Assembly: GCA_016874095.1 (NCBI GenBank)
Contig: VGVH01000011.1
Coordinates: 1 to 64,000, forward strand
Origin: Gammaproteobacteria bacterium
Lineage (GTDB): Bacteria; Pseudomonadota; Gammaproteobacteria; Steroidobacterales; GCA-2729495
Direction: 5' to 3'
DNA length: 64,000 bases
Shown here piece after piece: positions 7,318 to 16,416 of the stretch. Both the position numbers and the translations under genes were made by a program. A model generated the notes under the pieces. The model was not told where the DNA came from and did no database searches. It saw only the letters and a program-made list of their open reading frames with translations. The first letter of the stretch is position 1. Each line of letters starts with the position of its first letter.

Positions 7318-8307
7318 TCACCCCGGAAATTGCGCGATGCCGGAGAGCGACTCTTTCTGGCCGATGTTGGCGCGTTGCGTGATGACGCCGTCCGCGAGCC
7401 GCAGCTTCACGATGTCGCCGGTGAAGAAGTTGCCGACAATCACGCCCTTGCCATCGGTGCTCGGCGCGATGGCGGCCCAGCCGCGGCCTTCGATGGGATA
7501 GTGACGGAGGATCGCGCCCGACTTCTGGTCGACGACGACGAAGCCGAAGCCGGTGCTGATCAGCAGGTTGCGATCCGCCGCGGGCACCATCACCAGCACC
7601 ATCGGCACGCGCGGCTCGTCCTTGAAATAAGCCAGATCGGGCAGCTGGCGGTCGTTCACGAGATCGTACTGCTTGATGACCGGGCCCGTTTCCGACACGT
7701 AGATCATGCGCGTATCGGCGTCGGTCAGCACCGTGCTCGTGACAGCAAGGAAGCCGAACAGACCACCGTGCGCCTGCGTGCGGTAGGTCTTGAGCAGCCG
7801 GCCGTCCTGCGAGAATTTCTCGATCACGCCATCGCCGATGACGTCGCGCCGCGGCAGCAGCGGAAACTTCGTCGTGATCGACGGATGCCCGGTCACCTTG
7901 CCCTGCATGTGCTCGCCGAAGTACAGGCTGCCATCGGCGCCGAAGGTCACGCTGGACAGCATGCGCGGCGACCAGTAGCGGCGCGGCTTCTGCTTCGCGT
8001 CCGGCCCGATCTCCATCACGATCGGCGTCAGCTGCGCGAACGCCCACAGAGTCTTGTCCGGCCCGAACGCAAGCCCGCCGACCTTGTGCGTGCTGCCTTC
8101 GAGCCACAGCTCGCCCTTGAGCTCAAGATTCTCGTCGTACTGAAACAGGCGGCCGATGCCGGCGTGGTCGTCGTTGGGGTCGTTCATCACCGTCGACGCC
8201 ACCAGGATGTCGCCCCTCGCCCAGGGAGTTGCCGTACTGACGGGTGATTCCCCGGCCCGACCGGCAGTGAAAGCAAACAGCAGGACGATGGTGGTGGCGA
8301 AGCGCAT
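7318..8307 (-). CDS. Secreted beta-propeller-like protein, unknown function
   Basis: A 329-residue protein. The start at 8307 is preceded by a good GAGGAGGT ribosome site and opens with a signal peptide (MRFATTIVLLFAFTAGRAGE). The body has repeated short strands such as LAFGPDKTLWAF, VTFGADGSLYFG, GVIEKFSQDGRLL and IAPSTDGKGVIVGNFFTGDIVKL, as in SMP-30/YVTN/six-bladed propellers; I cannot assign a ligand or enzyme activity. It lies 10 bp downstream of the cytochrome c/GLUG gene on the same strand, so the two are probably co-transcribed. Its stop touches element C. Confidence 0.6.
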   Translation of the reverse strand: MRFATTIVLLFAFTAGRAGESPVSTATPWARGDILVASTVMNDPNDDHAGIGRLFQYDENLELKGELWLEGSTHKVGGLAFGPDKTLWAFAQLTPIVMEIGPDAKQKPRRYWSPRMLSSVTFGADGSLYFGEHMQGKVTGHPSITTKFPLLPRRDVIGDGVIEKFSQDGRLLKTYRTQAHGGLFGFLAVTSTVLTDADTRMIYVSETGPVIKQYDLVNDRQLPDLAYFKDEPRVPMVLVMVPAADRNLLISTGFGFVVVDQKSGAILRHYPIEGRGWAAIAPSTDGKGVIVGNFFTGDIVKLRLADGVITQRANIGQKESLSGIAQFPG

Positions 8308-8317
8308 GATGACCTCC

Positions 8318-10234
8318 TCAGCGCAGGCGCTGCACGTCGAGCCCGCCCGGCGTGCAGGAAATGCCCGGGTTGCGCCCCGAGCTGAACACCCAGGCGAGGT
8401 TGTCGGGACGCTGTTCGTCAGCCGAGATACGGCTGTCTGCATCGGCATCGCAATGGTAAGTTTCAGCGCCGACGGCAGCGACCGCCGGATGCCAGCCGGT
8501 GTTCGCGGCGTTCAACGCGCGCAGCGCCGCAGCTGACTTCGCAAACGTCCCAAGTGAATTGACTTCGTTCGACGCGATTTCGTTGTCGTCTCGACCGCCC
8601 TCGCCCGCATCGTCGCTGCCGGCACCGAACACGCGGCCGGTGGCGCGAGTATCCCAGTAACTCGCCGCGACAGTGCCGCCCGAGTTGTCACCGACCAGCC
8701 CTCCGGCGCGGGTCGTGCCTGCCACCCGGCCGGTCGCGTAACTCGCGCGCACGGTACCGTTGTTCGTGCCCACCAGGCCGCCGACCGAATTCACGCCGAT
8801 CACACGCCCGCGCGCATAGCTGTTGCGCACGCGGCTCTGCGAGTTGAACGCGACGAGCCCGCCGGCGCTCGTGCCCATCGACTCCACCTCGGCGGTCGAC
8901 CAGCTGTCGGTGACGACCGCATCGGTGTTCAGGCCCACGAGCCCGCCGACGTTGTTATTGCCGGTCGCGCTGCCAGTGGCGTAACTCGACTCGAGCGTGC
9001 TGAAGGTGTTGAGCCCGACGAGCGCCCCGACGCCGTTGTGCCCGCTCACCCGCGTGCTCGCGCTCGACTGCGCGACGAAACCGCGCATATCGCCGATGAG
9101 ACCGCCGACCGCGTCGTTGCCCGACACCGTGCCGCTCGCGTGGCAGCGGATCACCTTGCCGGCGTGGCCGCCGACCAGCGCACCCACGGCGTTCTTGCCC
9201 GTCACCTCGACGCTGCCACGGCAGTCACGTATCAGGCCGAAATTGGCGCCGACCATGGCGCCGACGCCGCCGCGCCCGCTGACGACGGCGTCCTCGAGGA
9301 CAAGGTTGCTCAGCGTCCCCGACTTCGCCAGCACGCCGAACAGGCCCACGCCGCCTGCCTCCGGCATTGCGATCGAGAGATGCTTTATCACGTGGCCGCC
9401 ACCATCGAACAGGCCGGTGAAGCCGAACTTGTCGCCGGCCAGCATGCAGTTGCCCTGCGGGCCGCAGTCGCCGATCGGACTGAAGGGCGCGCCAAGGTCG
9501 CGCGCGTCGAGGTCGCGCACCAGGTGATAGCGGCGCGCGACGCGCGCTGCCCAGTCGAAATTGGTCGCATTGCCCACGCCGGCACCGAGCGTCTGGATCG
9601 CCTGCAGCTGGCGGATGCTGCAGATCTCGAACCAGCCGTCGCCGTTGGAATCGCGGGCGAACTCATTGGCGTCGGCCGGCGCGCCGTCGTGGCGGTCGGG
9701 CAGGCCGTCGCGATCGAAATCCTGCGCCTCGGGAATGCTGCGGTTGTCGACGGGGCAACCAGCGAGCGTATTGGCGCTCGCCAGCGGCGCGGCGGACAGC
9801 ACACTGCCGGGTGGCACGGATGCCGCCGCGACCGGCTGTGTCGTGCCGGCCGCAAGCGCGACCGCCTCGACGCCCGCAGCCTCCGAGGCGGCAAGCGCAG
9901 ACTGGTTGGGACCGCTGCGATCGCCGCGCGCCGACGCAAGCCCTTTTCGGGACTCGTAGTACGCCGCGACGTCCGCAATGTCCTGGTCGGACATCGTGAG
10001 GACAGAAGCTCCCATCACCGGGTCGGGTCGCTGCTTGTCACGATAGGCGCGGATCGCGCTCTCGAGATAGACCGCATGCTGGCCGGCAAGGATCGGGAAC
10101 GAAGGCGCGGGGCTCACCCCGTCGATGCCGTGGCAGGGCGCGCAGACCCCGGCCAGCTGCGCACCGCGCCCTGGATCTCCGGCGGCGTAGGCAACGAGTG
10201 GCAACAGGACGACCAGCAACAAGGGCACACGCAT
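8318..10234 (-). CDS. Exported cytochrome c fused to GLUG-repeat domain
   Basis: A 638-residue protein. Signal peptide MRVPLLLVVLLPLVAYA; a class I cytochrome c domain with heme site CAPCHG at 31-36 and a likely Met ligand in DPVMG/LTMS (about 74-81); a low-complexity Ala/Ser linker (about 110-155); a Ca-binding-like Asp-rich stretch (DFDRDGLPDRHDG, DSNGDGWFEI); then about eight GLUG-type repeats (for example VGGLVGLNTDAVVTDSWS and VGGLVGTNNGTVRASYA) through about residue 545; and a final Asp-rich segment. GLUG repeats usually occur in adhesins, and linking them to a heme domain is unusual. It appears to be the first gene of a pair with the propeller protein. No promoter is obvious in the 139-bp gap upstream. 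Confidence 0.8.
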   Translation of the reverse strand: MRVPLLLVVLLPLVAYAAGDPGRGAQLAGVCAPCHGIDGVSPAPSFPILAGQHAVYLESAIRAYRDKQRPDPVMGASVLTMSDQDIADVAAYYESRKGLASARGDRSGPNQSALAASEAAGVEAVALAAGTTQPVAAASVPPGSVLSAAPLASANTLAGCPVDNRSIPEAQDFDRDGLPDRHDGAPADANEFARDSNGDGWFEICSIRQLQAIQTLGAGVGNATNFDWAARVARRYHLVRDLDARDLGAPFSPIGDCGPQGNCMLAGDKFGFTGLFDGGGHVIKHLSIAMPEAGGVGLFGVLAKSGTLSNLVLEDAVVSGRGGVGAMVGANFGLIRDCRGSVEVTGKNAVGALVGGHAGKVIRCHASGTVSGNDAVGGLIGDMRGFVAQSSASTRVSGHNGVGALVGLNTFSTLESSYATGSATGNNNVGGLVGLNTDAVVTDSWSTAEVESMGTSAGGLVAFNSQSRVRNSYARGRVIGVNSVGGLVGTNNGTVRASYATGRVAGTTRAGGLVGDNSGGTVAASYWDTRATGRVFGAGSDDAGEGGRDDNEIASNEVNSLGTFAKSAAALRALNAANTGWHPAVAAVGAETYHCDADADSRISADEQRPDNLAWVFSSGRNPGISCTPGGLDVQRLR

Positions 10235-10373
10235 GACGGCTTCCGCGGGAGGGTTGGTTACCGGGAGTCTAGCCTTCGCAGCCGGGACTGCCTACGCTCA
10301 TGCCATCGACCCGGAAGTACGCCACGAACAGGACGCAGGACTGCCACGCGCCTGCGCGCCGATCTGGACCGTA

Positions 10374-10856
10374 TCAGCGCCGGCGTGCCGCGGCGATCAA
10401 CGCCTCGCAGCGGGCGCGCAGTTCGCCGTTGGCGCCCGCAAGCGACAACGCCCGGCGGCCCATGTTTTCCGCCTGCGCGCGATCACCCTGCTTCAGCTTC
10501 ACGCGGCCAAGCTCGAGCCACAGCTCCGCATCGCGCGGGTTGATGCGCAGCGCGCGCTCCAGCGTTGACGTCGCCAGCGCGTAGTTGGCGGCCGCCGCCT
10601 GCGTCCGTCCCTGCTGCAACAGCGAGTCGGTCGCCGTTCGCGAAGGCGGCGGCGGCGTCGACGGCGGCGGGATCGGTTCCGGCGGCGGTGGCGGCGGCGC
10701 CTCGGGTGGCGGTGTGTCGGGCAATCCGCCGGGCGAGGGCTCGACAGGCGGCGGTGACGGCAGCGGCTTTACGACGGGAGGCGGCAGCGGCTGGTAGGTC
10801 GGCAAGGTGCAAGCGGCCAGCGCGACAGCGAGCGCCGTCGCGAACATGAGCTTCAC
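10374..10856 (-). CDS. Proline-rich TPR lipoprotein
   Basis: A 160-residue protein from GTG 10856; an alternative start at 10877 adds seven residues. The GTG overlaps the TGA of the upstream PBP1b gene (GTGA), implying translational coupling. Lipobox ALAAC, then a long Pro-rich stretch (PPPP runs), then one or two TPR-like helices (LATSTLERALRINPRDAELWLELGRVKLKQGDRAQAENMGRRAL read in pieces). Lipoproteins encoded just after PBP1b recall LpoB-type activators, but I see no LpoB homology; a role in activating or positioning PBP1b is inference from linkage only. Confidence 0.7.
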   Translation of the reverse strand: MKLMFATALAVALAACTLPTYQPLPPPVVKPLPSPPPVEPSPGGLPDTPPPEAPPPPPPEPIPPPSTPPPPSRTATDSLLQQGRTQAAAANYALATSTLERALRINPRDAELWLELGRVKLKQGDRAQAENMGRRALSLAGANGELRARCEALIAAARRR

Positions 10857-13153
10857 TGCACGAGATCCCTCAGCCATTCAAACGCGTTCTCGACGATGTT
10901 GTCCGGTTCCGGCGCGCATCCCGGATGCGGCGGGACTTCTGTTCCCGCCGGCACCGGCACGAGCACCGTGTTGTCGCAGTCTTCGCCCGCCCCGAGCCCC
11001 GTCGCGTAGTCGATGCGCAGGTTCACCAGGCCGTCCGCCGGCAGCGCCTCGAAGCTGACGAGCGGCGCGCTGGCCATGAAGTCGCTCCACACCGACATTG
11101 CGCCGCTCGCGCCGGTCAGGCCCGTTGGCGAATTGTCATCGTAACCCACCCACACGACCGCCAGCAGGTCCTGCGTAAAGCCGGCGAACCAGCTGTCGCG
11201 CAGATCGTTCGACGTGCCGGTCTTGCCTGCGGTGACGATCCCGGGCGGCAGGCGACCGCGCGCGGCTCGCCCGGTGCCGCGCAGCATCACCTGGACCAGC
11301 GCCTGGTCCAGTTGGTACACGGCCGCCGGATCGGCCGCCTGCTCCGTGCTCAGCGGGAACTGCTCGAGCGGCTCACCCTTGGGTCCCTGCACGGCACGGA
11401 CGGCGCGCAGCGGTGTGCGAAAGCCACCGCTCGCCAGCGTGCTGTACACCTGCGCGACTTCCAGTGGTGCAAGATCGAGCGCGCCCAGGAGCAGGGACGG
11501 ATTCGGCGGCGCGTCTGTCGTCGCGCCAAGGCGGTCGAGCAGCTTCACCACCTTCGGCACGCCGACTTCCATGCCGAGGCGCACTGTCGCCATGTTCATC
11601 GACTCGGCCAGCGCGCGGACCAGCGGCACCTCGCCGTGCGCCACGCCGTCGAAATTCTGCGGCTGCCAGGTCTTGCCCTTCGCGAGTTTGACGCTGACAG
11701 GCGCGTCGTCTATCCGGGTCGCGAGAGTGCGACCCTGCTCGATCGCCGCAAGGTAGACGACTGGCTTCACCAGTGAGCCGATCGGGCGGCGCGCCTCGAC
11801 CGCGCGGTTGTAGCCCTCGAACCCGGAGTGCCGCCCGCCGACTACGGCCAGCAGTTCGGCCGTCTGCGGATTGGCTACGACAACGGCACCCTCCAGCGGC
11901 TTGTCCTTCTTCTTCGCGCCCAGCCGCGCGACACCGACGGCAAGGGCTGCCTCCGCCTGCGTCTGCAGCATCGGATCGAGCGTCGTGAACACGCGCAGGC
12001 CCTCGGTCGTGAGGTCTTCCTCGCGATAGTGCTGCTTCAGTTCTCGATGCACGATACGGAGGAATGCCGGGAAATAGCTCGCGCCGCTGCCCCGCTCGCG
12101 AACGACGCCGAGCTTGCGAGCGCTGGCGAGGTCACGCTCCTCCGCCGTGATGATGCCCTGCGCGCCCATCATCCGCAGTACCAGGTTGCGTCGATCGAGA
12201 ACGCGCTGCGGGTGGCGGCGTGGATCGTAATACGACGGTCCACGCATGATCGCCACCAATGTCGCGATTTCGTGCAGATCGAGCTCCGAAGGCGGCTTGC
12301 TGAAATAGAACTGACTTGCCAGCCCGAAGCCGTGGATCGCCCGGCTGCCGTCCTGGCCCATGTAGATCTCGTTGATATAAGCATTGAGGAGATCCGCTTT
12401 GGTGTAGTGGATCTCGAGCAGCACCGCCATCAATGCTTCACGCAGCTTGCGACTCAACGTGCGCTCGTTGGTGAGAAAGTAGCTGCGCACCAGCTGCTGG
12501 TTGAGGGTGCTCGCGCCCTGCCGCATGCTACCGGAGGTGACGTTCACCCAAAATGCCCGCAGGATGCCGATGAGGTCAACACCCGGGTGGTGCTCGAAGC
12601 GGCGATCCTCCACCGCCATGATTGCGGACCTCAAAAGGCGCGGCACCTCATCGGGTGGCAGCACGACGCGGTCCTCTCCGTCTTCGGGGAAGACGCTGCC
12701 GATGAGGAGCGGATCGAGCCGGAGCAGGGGCAATTCCGGGCCGCCAGGTGTGCGCAGGGCGGTGACAACGTCACCACCGAAGCCGACGGCAACGCGCTGC
12801 GCCTTCTGCCAGCCATCCCAGAACCTGAACGGGCGCGTGGTCAGCTCGATGCGCGTGCCGTTGCGCGACCAGGTGCCGGGCGAATCCGGCACACCGACAC
12901 GGCGGTAACCCAGCCGCTTCAGCTCGGCGGTGAAACCGTCCGCATCGAGCGGTAGCCCGTTATAGACCTCGAGTGGCCGCGCGTAGACATGGGCGGGCAG
13001 CGTCCAGCGGCGGCCGTCGAACCGGCTCGTTACGAGCCAGTCGAGCCAGAGCACGTAGCCGGCGAATACGACCGCAAGCACGGCCAGCGTAATCCACACG
13101 ACCCGACGGCGGAGCAGCCCGATCAACCGGCGAAGCAGGTTCCGTTCAGCCAT
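10853..13153 (-). CDS. mrcB: Penicillin-binding protein 1B (transglycosylase/transpeptidase)
   Basis: About 766 residues from MAERNLLRR. One transmembrane helix (about 20-45), a UB2H-like module (VYARPLEVYNGLPLDADGF), a GT51 glycosyltransferase domain with catalytic Glu in AVEDRRFEHHPGVD and RQGASTLNQQLVR, and a transpeptidase domain with SxxK in GSLVKP, SxN in ESMN and KTGT. It polymerises and crosslinks peptidoglycan in the periplasm. The start overlaps the end of the Rieske gene by 8 bp, and its stop overlaps the lipoprotein start. It is fourth in a leftward five-gene run; the three upstream genes are redox enzymes, not cell-wall genes. Confidence 0.95.
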   Translation of the reverse strand: MAERNLLRRLIGLLRRRVVWITLAVLAVVFAGYVLWLDWLVTSRFDGRRWTLPAHVYARPLEVYNGLPLDADGFTAELKRLGYRRVGVPDSPGTWSRNGTRIELTTRPFRFWDGWQKAQRVAVGFGGDVVTALRTPGGPELPLLRLDPLLIGSVFPEDGEDRVVLPPDEVPRLLRSAIMAVEDRRFEHHPGVDLIGILRAFWVNVTSGSMRQGASTLNQQLVRSYFLTNERTLSRKLREALMAVLLEIHYTKADLLNAYINEIYMGQDGSRAIHGFGLASQFYFSKPPSELDLHEIATLVAIMRGPSYYDPRRHPQRVLDRRNLVLRMMGAQGIITAEERDLASARKLGVVRERGSGASYFPAFLRIVHRELKQHYREEDLTTEGLRVFTTLDPMLQTQAEAALAVGVARLGAKKKDKPLEGAVVVANPQTAELLAVVGGRHSGFEGYNRAVEARRPIGSLVKPVVYLAAIEQGRTLATRIDDAPVSVKLAKGKTWQPQNFDGVAHGEVPLVRALAESMNMATVRLGMEVGVPKVVKLLDRLGATTDAPPNPSLLLGALDLAPLEVAQVYSTLASGGFRTPLRAVRAVQGPKGEPLEQFPLSTEQAADPAAVYQLDQALVQVMLRGTGRAARGRLPPGIVTAGKTGTSNDLRDSWFAGFTQDLLAVVWVGYDDNSPTGLTGASGAMSVWSDFMASAPLVSFEALPADGLVNLRIDYATGLGAGEDCDNTVLVPVPAGTEVPPHPGCAPEPDNIVENAFEWLRDLVQ

Positions 13154-14075
13154 GTCGCAGCGCGTAGCGCCGCTCCGCATAGGCGATGTCCTCGACCCAG
13201 AGCCGCGCAGCAGCCCGCTCGATCAGCGGCCGGAGCAGCGCACCGGCGGCAAGCGCCACGCTGAACTGCGCCCGGTCGGACGTCACGAGTGTCGTCTCGA
13301 TGATGGCCGTGCGCCCTGGCGCAACCGGTGTCGCATGTGTCTCCACCACCGAGCCCTGGCCGTCGCCCGCGACGATCGTCATGGCGATGGTGCGAGCATC
13401 AGGGCAGTGGAAACGGGCGTCGACTTCGACCGACAAAGGACCGAGCACGCCGAAGGCGACACGCACGGTGATTTCGTCCTCCCGCTTCTCCACCACGTTC
13501 AGCCGGCGGAAGGAATGCGGGTGGTAGTGGACACCGTGCCAGGGATCGAGCCGGTTGGCTATCACGTCGTCAGGCTCGCAGATCGCCTCCATGCGCACCG
13601 TCGCGTCGATGCAGCGCTCAGGCCTTGTCGTGATGGCGGGCTCGATGCTGCCGGTCTCGCCGGGTCTCGGCAGCTGCAGCCACACGAGCACGCCATCGTC
13701 GAAGGTCCTGAGCGGCTTCCAGCTGCCGTGCGCGCTTCGGCCCAGCCTCATCCCGTGCCAGGGGCAGACAAGTTCGCCGTCGCGTACGCAACCTGCCGAA
13801 AGCGAAGCGCCGAGGTGAGGGCAGGCGTCGGGCGCGGCGCGCAGCTCTGTGCCGTCGCGCCAGAAGACGATGTCGTTGCCGTCGATCCGGTACCGGCGTG
13901 GTTGCGCGCCGACGGCACGGCGCGTATCGACGACGTGCCAACCGCCGCAATCGCGGCTCTTTGCGATGGCAAGCGCGCGCTCGATCCAGCGCGGGCTCGA
14001 CTGCTGCCAGTCGGGCGCGCTGGAAACGAACGGCCGGGGCGGCAGCGGACGACCGAAAGTGATGACACGATTCAT
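13146..14075 (-). CDS. Rieske [2Fe-2S] protein, DUF5914-like, carotenoid-associated
   Basis: A 309-residue protein from ATG 14075, which overlaps the TGA of the preceding gene (ATGA). The Rieske ligands are CPHLGASLSAGC... (Cys85, His87) and CPWHGM (Cys104, His107). The C-terminal half contains NRLDPWHGVHYHPHSF, with Asp/His residues that could bind a mononuclear iron. This architecture matches Rieske proteins with a DUF5914 C-terminal part that I associate with carotenoid clusters next to CrtU/CrtI-type enzymes. A hydroxylase/oxygenase acting with the neighbouring FAD enzyme is likely, but the substrate is inference. Confidence 0.75.
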   Translation of the reverse strand: MNRVITFGRPLPPRPFVSSAPDWQQSSPRWIERALAIAKSRDCGGWHVVDTRRAVGAQPRRYRIDGNDIVFWRDGTELRAAPDACPHLGASLSAGCVRDGELVCPWHGMRLGRSAHGSWKPLRTFDDGVLVWLQLPRPGETGSIEPAITTRPERCIDATVRMEAICEPDDVIANRLDPWHGVHYHPHSFRRLNVVEKREDEITVRVAFGVLGPLSVEVDARFHCPDARTIAMTIVAGDGQGSVVETHATPVAPGRTAIIETTLVTSDRAQFSVALAAGALLRPLIERAAARLWVEDIAYAERRYALRHG

Positions 14076-15562
14076 GCGAGCACCCCCCGCGGAGGAACGG
14101 ACCACAGCGGTTCGGGCGCAACATCATAGCTGCTGAGCAATGTGCTTGCGGCAAGGAAACCCGCGGTGACCGCGCGCTCCATCAGCGCGGTCGGCAACGA
14201 CAGGCTCACGAAGTCGCCAGCGAGAACCAGCCCTGGCCATGGTGTCCCGACCCCGGGGCGCAGCGCCGCGCTGCCCGGGTAGAACGAGGGGCAGTCGGCC
14301 CGCAGCAGCCAGCGGTCCTCCAGTACGCGCGCGCCGGCGAACTCGGGATAGATCGCCTGCAACCCGCGGCGCAGGTCCGCGCGCAGCTCTGCTTCATCGA
14401 CGTGATCCGGCAGCGCGTAGGCATGCAGTTCAACGACGGAGCCGCCCGTGCGATTCGCCCACTCGCGGCTCTCGTCCTCGAACAGGTGATAGAGTGAGAT
14501 GTTGTCCAGCCGACCGACGCCCGCTGTGCCGGCAAAGGGCACGCGGCCCGGATGGGCGGGCCGGTCGAGCCACAACCGCCACACGGCGAAGGCGTTAGTG
14601 GCGCGCAGCGAGTCGATGCGCGCGCGCCAGGCGGGGTCGTCGAGCCCGGTAGAAGCACCGACGATGGCCTTCACGGCCGGCACGTGGGCGGCGAGTACGA
14701 CCGCATCGGCCTGCAGGTCACCCTCCCCCGTCGCTACCCGCCAGCCTGTCGCTTCACGCCCCAGCGCGGTCACGCTCGTACCCCGACGTATCGCCACGCC
14801 GAAGCTGCCGAGGTAGCGCTCCAGCGGATCGAACACCGCCTGCGAGAAGGGCCTGTTGGCAATGTCGAAAATCAGGCCGTCGCGATTGCCGGTGAAATAG
14901 AAATGGAACATCTGCAGAAGCTCCGCGGCCGACATGTCGGACTGCGGGTTGAAGCAGGAATGTGCGAAAACGTGCAGCAACCGCTCGCGCGCGCGGGGCG
15001 GAAAATTGAGCTGGTCCAGATAACTCTCGGAGCTGCGGCAGTCGAAGCGCGCGAAGGTCTGCTCGCGCGAGAACCGCAGCATCTCCAGCGCAGCACGCTT
15101 GTCGACCCGCAGGAGATCCAGGAACCCCATCGTCTTCGTGCGCAGAGTCAGCACCGCGACATTCCACGGCGGCCTGGCCGGCAACCCGGCAAAGGTCTCG
15201 AAACCTCCATCCGGCGTGAGGATCGGGTAGTCGGGCACCGCATCGAATCCCCCGAGCTCCGGATCGAAGCGGCGAATGAGGGCACGGAGGTTGTAGTACT
15301 GACGGAAGAAGGCGTGGAATCCGCGCTCCATCCCGAACGGCGTACCGTCCGCGAGGCAGTCGCTCCAGGCGCCGAGCCGGCCGCCGAGGTAATGCTCGCT
15401 TTCGATCACGGTCACCCGGGCGCCACGCTCGGCCAGCACCGTTGCGGCAGCGAGACCCGCGAGCCCGCCGCCCACCACTGCAACCTCGATGGCATCGGCC
15501 AGCCGCGCCTTGTTGCCGGCGAAACCCGTCAGCAGCACGGGCACCGCGTGATCTCTACGCAT
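14072..15562 (-). CDS. FAD-dependent carotenoid oxidoreductase, CrtU/CrtI-like
   Basis: A 496-residue protein. Dinucleotide-binding motif VAVVGGGLAGLAAA (about 27-40), then ESEHYLGGR, and the segment ERGFHAFFRQYYNLRALIRR, which closely resembles isorenieratene-synthase (CrtU) type carotenoid desaturase/methyltransferases. The C-terminal FAD motif is GLVLAGDFVSLSLPTALMERA. Such enzymes desaturate or rearrange carotenoid end groups. No crtB, crtE or crtY is in the window. It sits 7 bp after an SDR gene and is translationally coupled (ATGA) to the Rieske gene, forming a probable three-enzyme redox module. CrtU versus another amine-oxidase-fold activity cannot be decided here. Confidence 0.75.
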   Translation of the reverse strand: MRRDHAVPVLLTGFAGNKARLADAIEVAVVGGGLAGLAAATVLAERGARVTVIESEHYLGGRLGAWSDCLADGTPFGMERGFHAFFRQYYNLRALIRRFDPELGGFDAVPDYPILTPDGGFETFAGLPARPPWNVAVLTLRTKTMGFLDLLRVDKRAALEMLRFSREQTFARFDCRSSESYLDQLNFPPRARERLLHVFAHSCFNPQSDMSAAELLQMFHFYFTGNRDGLIFDIANRPFSQAVFDPLERYLGSFGVAIRRGTSVTALGREATGWRVATGEGDLQADAVVLAAHVPAVKAIVGASTGLDDPAWRARIDSLRATNAFAVWRLWLDRPAHPGRVPFAGTAGVGRLDNISLYHLFEDESREWANRTGGSVVELHAYALPDHVDEAELRADLRRGLQAIYPEFAGARVLEDRWLLRADCPSFYPGSAALRPGVGTPWPGLVLAGDFVSLSLPTALMERAVTAGFLAASTLLSSYDVAPEPLWSVPPRGVLA

Positions 15563-15569
15563 CGCCCGC

Positions 15570-16373
15570 TCAGTCGGCCTTCAGGCCCGCGAGCTGCGCT
15601 CGCCAGGTGCCGGGTGGCTCGCCGGCGTCGTTGGCGATTTCGAAGCTCGCGTTGCGCGCGCCCGGTTCCACCAGCGACTCGACCAGCACGGCAGCAAGGT
15701 CGGCGCGGGAAATCGTCTTGCGCGTGTGGCTCCGCCAGTCATCGCCCTGCCAGAGACGCACGCCTTTCGCGTTTGCAGCGTCGTTGACCAGGCCCGCAGG
15801 CCGCACGACCGTGTAAGGCACACCACTCGCGCGCAGGTGCTGCTCTCCCCGGTAGCGCCACTCGAGGGCGCCCTTGAAGAGCTTGTTGGCGAAGGACTCC
15901 CTGTCCGTCGTACCGATGGCGGTCAGAAGTACGAAGCGCTTCACTCCCGCCTCGCGCGCGGCATCGACGAGGTTACGCACGGCACCGTAATCGACGAACT
16001 CTGCACTGTTGTCTCCAGTGAGTTCGCGCGAGCCGATCACGCTCACGACCATGGTCACATCCTTCATTGCCGCGCGCGCTGCCACGGGGTCGCGCAGGTC
16101 GGCTTCGACCCAGGAGACGCCGTCGGCCTTGGTGCCGAGCCGCTCGCGCGCGGTGGCGATACTGCGCGTCGTCGCGCGGAAGGCGATCTTCCGCGCTGCG
16201 AGCTCATCGAGAACGCAGGTGCCCGCGCGGCCCGAACCGCCTGCCACCAGCACCGCCCCCCCGCTGAACGGGTCAGACGGAGCCTGGTCTGTGGTGGCAC
16301 AGGCCGCGAGCAGTGTGACAAGCACACAACCGATGAGCCGCAGGCGTTGCGGGATACGGACAAACCAAGACAT
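15570..16373 (-). CDS. NAD(P)-binding SDR-like lipoprotein
   Basis: A 267-residue protein. An unusual N-terminus: a lipoprotein signal (LVTLLAAC, Cys25) precedes an atypical SDR/NmrA-like Rossmann domain (AVLVAGGSGRAGTCVLDEL, about 40-58; VVSVIGSRE; RFVLLTAIG; PYTVVRPAGLVND). Cytosolic relatives lack the lipobox, so either this domain is tethered outside the inner membrane, where NAD(P) is scarce, or the first residues are not a real signal. It is the first gene of the operon with the CrtU-like, Rieske, PBP1b and TPR lipoprotein genes. The start is 43 bp from the divergent barrel-like gene. Confidence 0.7.
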   Translation of the reverse strand: MSWFVRIPQRLRLIGCVLVTLLAACATTDQAPSDPFSGGAVLVAGGSGRAGTCVLDELAARKIAFRATTRSIATARERLGTKADGVSWVEADLRDPVAARAAMKDVTMVVSVIGSRELTGDNSAEFVDYGAVRNLVDAAREAGVKRFVLLTAIGTTDRESFANKLFKGALEWRYRGEQHLRASGVPYTVVRPAGLVNDAANAKGVRLWQGDDWRSHTRKTISRADLAAVLVESLVEPGARNASFEIANDAGEPPGTWRAQLAGLKAD

Positions 16374-16416
16374 GGCGCAAACATTAGCACGGCGCCGAGG
16401 GCTACGATGGCGGGCC

